From positions 1 to 5,341 of the forward strand of contig JAMOPD010000410.1 in assembly GCA_027064745.1 (NCBI GenBank): a DNA stretch of 5,341 nt, read 5' to 3'. The position numbers and the translations under genes were made by a program. This document shows positions 1 through 5,341 of the stretch, piece by piece; within the stretch, counting starts at the first letter, position 1; each line of letters begins with the position of its first letter. The notes below the pieces were generated by a model. The model had not been told where the DNA came from, searched no databases, and worked only from the letters and a program-made list of their open reading frames with translations. Source of the DNA: Thermococcaceae archaeon. GTDB lineage: Archaea > Methanobacteriota_B > Thermococci > Thermococcales > Thermococcaceae.

Positions 1-3000
1 AAGAGGCACAGGGACAAAAGAAACCCCTCTACCCTATGGATGCAAGGATAAGAAACCTCACGTACTCAGCGCCGATTTATCTTGAGTTAATTCCTGTCAT
101 AAATGGGATAGGGCAGGAACCTGTTGAGGTTAGAATAGGAGAACTTCCAATAATGCTCAAGTCAAAAGCATGTAGGCTTTATGGTCTTAGCGATGATGAA
201 CTCATCAAACTCGGTGAAGACCCAAAGGATCCCGGAGGTTATTTTATCATCAACGGTTCTGAAAGGGTTATCGTCTCAATTGAAGATTTAGCACCTAACA
301 AAACTCTTGTTGAAAGGGATGAACGTCAGAACAGGGTTCTTGCAAAATGCTTCTCATACAGGCATGGTTATAGAGCCTTAATAATGGTGGAAAGGAGAAA
401 GGATAGCATACTCTATGTAAACATCCCTAACGTTCCGAGGCCGGTTAAGTTTGTCTATGTGATGCGTGCTCTCGGTTTGAAGAGCGATAAGGAGATAGTT
501 GATGCTGTTAGCAATGATCCAAGAATTCAACAGGTACTCTTTGACAATCTTGAAGATGCAAGTGATATAAGAACACAGGAAGAAGCACTTGACTACATTG
601 GAAAGCTCGCTCTCCCCGGACAGCCAAAGGAGTACAGGCTTAGAAGGGCTCAGCACATCATAGACAACAATCTCCTTCCTCATATGGGTGTGAATGAGGA
701 AGATAGGATAAAAAAGGCATACTATCTTGGCATGATGACTCTGAAAGTTCTTGAGCTTTCTCTCGGCATGCGAAGTGAGGATGATAAAGATCATTATGCA
801 AACAAGAGGCTTAAGCTCGCTGGGGATCTTTTAAGAGATCTTTTCCGTGTTGCTTTCGGTCAGCTTGTTAAGGACATGCAGTATCAGATGACGAAGACAT
901 ACCAGAGGAAAGGGGAGAAATACACCTTTGATAATGTCCAGCGCTTTGTAAGGAACTCTATCAGACCTGATGTTTTAAGCGAGAGAATTGAGCATGCCCT
1001 CGCAACTGGAGCATGGCCAGGTGGAAGGACTGGTGTGAGCCAGCTCCTTGACAGAACAAACTACATGAGCACACTTTCCCATCTCAGGCGTGTCACCTCA
1101 CCTCTCAGCAGGGAGCAGCCCCACTTCGAGGCAAGAGATCTGCACGGAACCCACTGGGGAAGGATCTGTCCCACAGAGACACCAGAAGGCCCGAACTGTG
1201 GTCTCGTTAAGAATCTGGCTTTAATGTCCCAGATAACAACAGCAATTCCGGAGGAAGAGGTTAAGGAATATCTCAGAAAACTTGGTGTAATTTCAATAGA
1301 GGAAAAAAGACCAAGTCCAGAACTGTGGAGAGTTTATCTAAATGGTGTCCTTATGGGAACTGTTGAAGACGGTAAAAAGCTTGTCGAGAGAATACGTATG
1401 GACAGAAGGAAGGGTAGGATGAGTGATGTTATTAATGTCGCTATGCATGTTGAGAAGGAGATTAAAGAGATTTATATCAACAGCGATGATGGTAGAGTTA
1501 GAAGGCCGCTCATAATAGTTGAAAACGGCCAGCCAAAGCTCACAAGAGAGCATGTTGAGGAAATAAAAAGAGGAACCCTTACATGGAGAGACCTCATAAA
1601 AATGGGCGTTATAGAGTACCTTGATGCAGAGGAGGAGGAGAATGCCTATGTGGCCACATGGCCGTGGGAGGTTACAGAGGAGCATACTCACCTTGAGCTC
1701 ATGCCAGCAGCTATACTGGGGATTCCGGCTTCGCTCGTTCCATACCCGGAGCACAACGCAGCCCCGCGTAACACCTATGGAGCAGGTATGGCAAAGCAGA
1801 GCCTCGGCTTAGGATGGGCAAACTTCAGGATAAGGGTTGATACCCGCGGACATCTCATGCATTATCCTGAGGTTCCCCTCGTTAACTCAAGGATAATGAA
1901 GGCTGTAGGTTTTGAGGAGAGGCCTGCAGGCCAGAACTTTGTTGTCGCTGTTCTGAGCTATCATGGCTATAACATGGAGGATGCCGTCATTATCAACAAG
2001 GCTGCAATTGAAAGAGGTCTTGGAAGAAGCACCTTCTTCAGAACGTATGAGGCCGAGGAAAAGAGATACCTCGGCGGGCAGACAGACCGTTTTGAGAAAC
2101 CAGATCCAACTGTTAGAGGCTTCCTTGGTGAGAAATACTACAGGCATCTTGATGAAGATGGTATAATCTTCCCTGAGTCGAAAGTCTCAGGTAAGGATGT
2201 CCTCGTTGGAAGAACCTCACCACCGAGATTCCTTGAGGAACAGAGCGGTCTTGGAGGGATAATTCTCCAAGAGAGGAGAGAGACGAGCGTCGCGGTGAGA
2301 CCGAGCGAAAAAGGAATAGTGGATAAGGTCATCATAACAGAGACCGGAGACGGAACAAAACTGGTGAAGGTAACTGTTCGTGATTTAAGGATTCCGGAAT
2401 TTGGTGACAAATTTGCTTCAAGGCACGGTCAGAAAGGTGTTATAGGTTTAATTGTCCCACAGGAGGATATGCCATGGACTGAAAGTGGAATAGTTCCGGA
2501 CTTGATAGTCAATCCACATGGTATTCCATCGAGAATGACCGTGGGACAGCTGATTGAGGCTATAGGCGGAAAAGTCGCAGCCCTCAAGGGGAGAAGGGTT
2601 GATGGCACAGCATTCATCGGTGAACCTGAGGAGAAACTGAGAAAAGAGCTTGAAGAGCTTGGGTTCAGGCACAACGGAAGGGAAATTATGTACGATGGCA
2701 TAACTGGTAGAAGGCTTGAGGCTGATATATTCGTTGGCATAATCTACTACCAGAGACTGCATCACATGGTTGCTGACAAGATGCATGCACGCTCAAGAGG
2801 TCCCGTCCAAGTGCTTACCAAGCAGCCAACCGAGGGAAGGGCAAGAGAGGGTGGATTAAGGTTCGGTGAGATGGAGCGTGATGTCCTCATTGGACACGGA
2901 GCAGCGATGTTGCTTATAGAGCGTCTTCTTGAAGAGAGCGATAAAACCGAGGTATGGGTCTGTGAAAATTGCGGCCATATAGCGATTGAAGACAAGAGAA

Positions 3001-3140
3001 GAGGACAGGTTTACTGTCCAGTGTGCGGTGAAACAGAACGTATAAGCAGAGTTGAGATGAGCTATGCATTTAAGCTCCTATTAGATGAACTGCAGGCTAT
3101 GGTGATAAGACCGTCGCTGAAATTGAAGGATAGGGTATAA
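1..3140 (+). CDS. rpoB: DNA-directed RNA polymerase subunit B (unsplit), 5'-partial
   Basis: Second-largest subunit of archaeal RNA polymerase, counterpart of eukaryotic Rpb2 and bacterial beta; it forms half of the active-centre cleft. The frame is open from base 3, so the ATG at 36 is internal: it sits in the conserved stretch [16 protein letters not shown]. About 1,045 codons are visible against roughly 1,120 in Thermococcales. Numbering from that Met, I see the fork region at 344-397 (MSTLSHLRR to LVKNLALM), PRNTY with R578 (yeast Rpb2 R766), YNMEDA with E648/D649 (yeast E836/D837), [12 protein letters not shown] with K792 and K800 (yeast K979/K987), and IPSRMT with R833 (yeast R1020). 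The hybrid-binding and anchor segment [16 protein letters not shown] to RFGEMERD follows. A C-terminal zinc ribbon has C976, C979, C994 and C997. All these residues are intact. The gene is not split into B'' and B' as in many methanogens and haloarchaea. rpoA1 follows after 13 bases, so co-transcription is likely. Identity is certain; only the true start is unseen. Confidence 0.98.
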   Translation, partial: EAQGQKKPLYPMDARIRNLTYSAPIYLELIPVINGIGQEPVEVRIGELPIMLKSKACRLYGLSDDELIKLGEDPKDPGGYFIINGSERVIVSIEDLAPNKTLVERDERQNRVLAKCFSYRHGYRALIMVERRKDSILYVNIPNVPRPVKFVYVMRALGLKSDKEIVDAVSNDPRIQQVLFDNLEDASDIRTQEEALDYIGKLALPGQPKEYRLRRAQHIIDNNLLPHMGVNEEDRIKKAYYLGMMTLKVLELSLGMRSEDDKDHYANKRLKLAGDLLRDLFRVAFGQLVKDMQYQMTKTYQRKGEKYTFDNVQRFVRNSIRPDVLSERIEHALATGAWPGGRTGVSQLLDRTNYMSTLSHLRRVTSPLSREQPHFEARDLHGTHWGRICPTETPEGPNCGLVKNLALMSQITTAIPEEEVKEYLRKLGVISIEEKRPSPELWRVYLNGVLMGTVEDGKKLVERIRMDRRKGRMSDVINVAMHVEKEIKEIYINSDDGRVRRPLIIVENGQPKLTREHVEEIKRGTLTWRDLIKMGVIEYLDAEEEENAYVATWPWEVTEEHTHLELMPAAILGIPASLVPYPEHNAAPRNTYGAGMAKQSLGLGWANFRIRVDTRGHLMHYPEVPLVNSRIMKAVGFEERPAGQNFVVAVLSYHGYNMEDAVIINKAAIERGLGRSTFFRTYEAEEKRYLGGQTDRFEKPDPTVRGFLGEKYYRHLDEDGIIFPESKVSGKDVLVGRTSPPRFLEEQSGLGGIILQERRETSVAVRPSEKGIVDKVIITETGDGTKLVKVTVRDLRIPEFGDKFASRHGQKGVIGLIVPQEDMPWTESGIVPDLIVNPHGIPSRMTVGQLIEAIGGKVAALKGRRVDGTAFIGEPEEKLRKELEELGFRHNGREIMYDGITGRRLEADIFVGIIYYQRLHHMVADKMHARSRGPVQVLTKQPTEGRAREGGLRFGEMERDVLIGHGAAMLLIERLLEESDKTEVWVCENCGHIAIEDKRRGQVYCPVCGETERISRVEMSYAFKLLLDELQAMVIRPSLKLKDRV

Positions 3141-3148
3141 GGATGTGA
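3140..3148 (+). promoter_or_regulatory. Ribosome binding site of rpoA1, overlapping the rpoB stop
   Basis: AGGATGTGA matches 8 of 9 bases of AGGAGGTGA, the complement of the archaeal 16S rRNA 3' end. Its first base is the last base of the rpoB TAA. Five bases separate it from the ATG at 3154, a good spacing; the next in-frame ATG, at 3163, is 14 bases away and has no such motif close by. This favours the start at 3154. The short gap leaves no room for a separate promoter, so rpoA1 is probably translated from the rpoB transcript. Confidence 0.7.
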
Positions 3149-3153
3149 GAGCC

Positions 3154-5341
3154 ATGCAGTCGATGAAAAAGGTTATTGGAAGTATTGAATTCGGCATTCT
3201 TTCACCTCAAGAAATTAGAAAGATGAGTGCTGCTGAGATCACAGTTCCCGATACATACGATGATGATGGTTATCCCATTGAAGGCGGATTAATGGACAAG
3301 AGGCTGGGTGTTATAGACCCGGGGCTTAGATGTGAAACCTGTGGAGCGAGAGTTGGAGAGTGTCCAGGCCACTTTGGACATATAGAGCTTGCTCGCCCCG
3401 TAATTCATGTGGGATTTGCAAAGACCATTCATCGCATTCTTGAAAGCACCTGCAGAGAATGCGGAAGAATAAAGCTCACAGATGAGGAGATTCAGGAATA
3501 TACAAGAAAATTTGAGGTCATGGGTGATAGAAAAAAAGCTAAAGATAGACTCATTAAGGAGATACACAAAAAAGCTAAGGAAAGAATGGTGTGTCCCCAT
3601 TGTGGTGCTCCTCAGTTTAAGACTAAATTTGAAAGACCAACTATATACTGGGAAATCAGAAAGGATGAAGAAGGCAGGGAGTATAAACATAGGATGATGC
3701 CAAGCGAGATAAGGGATAGGTTCGAAAAAATACCTGATAAGGATTTACATCTCCTCGGCTTACATCCTGATAAGGCCAGACCAGAATGGATGATTCTCAC
3801 AGTTCTGCCAGTTCCGCCGGTTACAATGAGACCCTCAATAACCCTTGAGAGCGGCATTAGGGCTGAAGACGACCTCACACACAAGCTCGTCGATATAATC
3901 CGTATCAACAACCGCCTTAAGTCCAATATCGAGGCTGGTGCACCTCAACTCATCATAGAAGACCTCTGGGATCTCCTTCAGTATCATGTAACCACTTACA
4001 TCAACAACGAGACCTCAGGTATTCCACCTGCAAAACACAAGAGTGGAAGACCACTGAAGACTCTTTCTCAGCGTTTAAAAGGTAAGGAAGGTCGTTTTAG
4101 AGGAAACCTCAGCGGCAAGCGTGTCAACTTCTCTGCAAGAACAGTTATCAGTCCTGACCCAATGCTGAGCATAAATGAAGTTGGTGTCCCTATAGCGGTT
4201 GCAATGGAACTCACGGTTCCGGAAAAGGTGACGGAATTTAACCTTGAAAAACTCAAACAGATGGTTCTTAACGGCCCTGAGAAGTATCCAGGAGCAAATT
4301 ATGTCATTGACCCCGAAGGGAGAAGGATAAGACTCATGGAGAACAACCGCGAGACGGTTGCGGAAATGCTCGACATCGGATGGACAGTTGAGAGGCACCT
4401 GCTTGATGGCGATATAGTTCTCTTCAACAGACAGCCCTCATTGCATAGAATGAGCATAATGGCACACCATGTAAGGGTTATGCCATACAGGACTTTCCGT
4501 CTGAACCTCTCGGTCTGCCCGCCGTATAATGCTGACTTTGATGGTGACGAAATGAACCTTCATGTCCCGCAGACAGAGGAGGCACAGGCAGAGGCAAGAA
4601 TTCTTATGGAAGTTCAGAACCACATCATCTCACCGCGTTACGGTGGCCCACTCATAGGAGGAATTCAGGATCACATATCAGGAGGCTATCTGCTCACAAG
4701 AGAAGGAGCATATTTCACCCGCCTAGAGGTTGAGCAGATGCTCATGTTCGCTGGAGTTGAGATTGATAGCCTTCCAAAGCCAGATAAGGTTGAAAACGGT
4801 GTTGAATACTGGAGTGGGAAGACAGTATTTTCATTGATACTTCCAGAAAATCTCAATATCTGGTACAGGAACAAACTCTGTGATGATCCGAGTAAATGCG
4901 AACCTCTTGAGAAGCTTATTAAGGAAAAATTAGTTCCGGATCCGGAAGAAGTCAAAAAACTTGCATATGACGGCTTCGTCTATATACAGAACGGAAAGCT
5001 GCTGAGCGGTGCCATAGACAAGAAAGCCTATGGTAGAGAGGATGGGAGAATTCTTGATCTGATAGTGAGAGAGTATGGAGCTGAGAGGGCTAGGCAGTTC
5101 CTTGATCAGGTTACAAAACTGTCGATATGGGTCATAACACACAAAGGCTTTACAACGGCCATAGATGATGAAGACCTGCCAGAAGAGGCGATAGACAGGA
5201 TTAGAGAAATCATCAGAGAGGCTGAGGAGAAGGTCAATAGACTGATTGAAGCCTATGAGCGGGGAGAGCTTGAGCCGTTGCCGGGTAAAACATTAGAGGA
5301 AACGCTTGAGAGCAAGATCATGGCTGTTCTGGCAGAGGCGA
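3154..5341 (+). CDS. rpoA1: DNA-directed RNA polymerase subunit A', 3'-partial
   Basis: N-terminal part of the largest RNA polymerase subunit (Rpb1/beta' family); in archaea it is completed by a separate A'' protein. It carries the catalytic metal site. Numbering from the ATG at 3154: clamp zinc site C60, C63, C70, H73 (yeast C67/C70/C77/H80); second zinc site C100, C103, C147, C150, flanking a lysine-rich helix; clamp-core segment GKEGRFRGNLSGKRVNFSAR to ISPDP at 310-336; NRQPSLHRMS with R426 (yeast R446); and NADFDGDEMN at 4528-4557 with N459 and metal-A aspartates D461, D463, D465. A pore segment lies near 490-515 and funnel helices begin near 671. Translation is open and colinear to the right edge with no intein or frameshift. 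About 729 of an expected ~905 residues are visible; the rest of the funnel and the bridge helix are missing. The start at 3154 is chosen for its ribosome binding site; homologues as I recall begin MKKVIGSIEF, matching ATG 3163, and a GTG at 3145 is also in frame. rpoA2 is expected next. Confidence 0.98.
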   Translation, partial: MQSMKKVIGSIEFGILSPQEIRKMSAAEITVPDTYDDDGYPIEGGLMDKRLGVIDPGLRCETCGARVGECPGHFGHIELARPVIHVGFAKTIHRILESTCRECGRIKLTDEEIQEYTRKFEVMGDRKKAKDRLIKEIHKKAKERMVCPHCGAPQFKTKFERPTIYWEIRKDEEGREYKHRMMPSEIRDRFEKIPDKDLHLLGLHPDKARPEWMILTVLPVPPVTMRPSITLESGIRAEDDLTHKLVDIIRINNRLKSNIEAGAPQLIIEDLWDLLQYHVTTYINNETSGIPPAKHKSGRPLKTLSQRLKGKEGRFRGNLSGKRVNFSARTVISPDPMLSINEVGVPIAVAMELTVPEKVTEFNLEKLKQMVLNGPEKYPGANYVIDPEGRRIRLMENNRETVAEMLDIGWTVERHLLDGDIVLFNRQPSLHRMSIMAHHVRVMPYRTFRLNLSVCPPYNADFDGDEMNLHVPQTEEAQAEARILMEVQNHIISPRYGGPLIGGIQDHISGGYLLTREGAYFTRLEVEQMLMFAGVEIDSLPKPDKVENGVEYWSGKTVFSLILPENLNIWYRNKLCDDPSKCEPLEKLIKEKLVPDPEEVKKLAYDGFVYIQNGKLLSGAIDKKAYGREDGRILDLIVREYGAERARQFLDQVTKLSIWVITHKGFTTAIDDEDLPEEAIDRIREIIREAEEKVNRLIEAYERGELEPLPGKTLEETLESKIMAVLAEA

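Noticed and set aside
36..38. ATG at 36 as the rpoB start
   Set aside because: The frame stays open to the left edge and encodes [11 protein letters not shown] directly before this Met, and the Met lies within a conserved internal B motif. The known family length needs about 75 more residues upstream.
378..794. 138-codon reading frame on the minus strand opposite rpoB
   Set aside because: It lies wholly inside the strongly conserved rpoB coding region, its product resembles nothing I know, and no independent gene signals are evident. It is a shadow of the real frame.
1338..1754. Second 138-codon minus-strand reading frame inside rpoB, equal in length to the first
   Set aside because: The equal length looks like coincidence: the two translations are not similar, and the region is fully explained by rpoB.
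2820..2822. Lysine (K929) in the B motif [14 protein letters not shown] where eukaryotic Rpb2 has arginine
   Set aside because: It is a conservative change that I believe is common in Thermococcales, and bacteria have glutamine here. Not worth separate attention.
3289..3690. 133-codon minus-strand reading frame opposite the A' clamp region
   Set aside because: It overlaps conserved A' coding sequence with zinc-binding cysteines. The product is hydrophobic and low in complexity, as expected from reading AAG/GAA-rich codons in reverse.
4528..4557. Possible intein insertion at the catalytic NADFDGD loop or elsewhere in A' or B
   Set aside because: Inteins occur in some archaeal polymerase A subunits, such as Methanocaldococcus jannaschii, so I checked. 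Translation is continuous and colinear with the family, with no splicing-domain sequence.
4576..4605. Short GAGGCA-like tandem repeats (gaggaggcacaggcagaggc)
   Set aside because: They encode the conserved peptide EEAQAEAR; the repeat follows from Glu/Ala/Gln codons and shows no independent structure.

Overview
This window holds two adjacent, co-directional archaeal RNA polymerase genes, both cut by the window edges. The large B subunit (rpoB) lacks its N-terminus and the A' subunit (rpoA1) lacks its C-terminus. The protein sequences are archaeal/eukaryotic in type. By recall they are closest to Thermococcales (Pyrococcus, Thermococcus, Palaeococcus), especially the A' N-terminus and the long run of near-identical A' sequence. 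Three further traits fit that group: an unsplit B subunit, a near-consensus Shine-Dalgarno before rpoA1, and heavy use of AGA/AGG arginine codons. The genus cannot be fixed from this sequence alone.

Layout: rpoB is open from the left edge to a TAA at 3138-3140. The ATG at 36 is an internal methionine, because the reading frame continues upstream to the edge and roughly 75 residues are missing. A 13-base gap carries the ribosome binding site for rpoA1. The rpoA1 gene starts most likely at 3154 and stays open to the right edge, with about 175 residues missing, including the bridge helix. There is no non-coding stretch over 300 bases, and I see no promoter, terminator, RNA gene, mobile element, CRISPR array or intein.

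Together the two products form most of the polymerase catalytic centre. A' supplies the three metal-A aspartates. B supplies the acidic pair near metal B and the basic residues around the incoming nucleotide. I translated the A' frame through the window and checked the key residues of both subunits; all expected catalytic and zinc residues checked are present and there is no frameshift. In Thermococcales the usual order is rpoH-rpoB-rpoA1-rpoA2 followed by translation genes, so rpoH probably lies upstream and rpoA2 downstream, outside the window.

This is an ordinary core housekeeping region. I found no sign of an undescribed system; the findings below are small points only.
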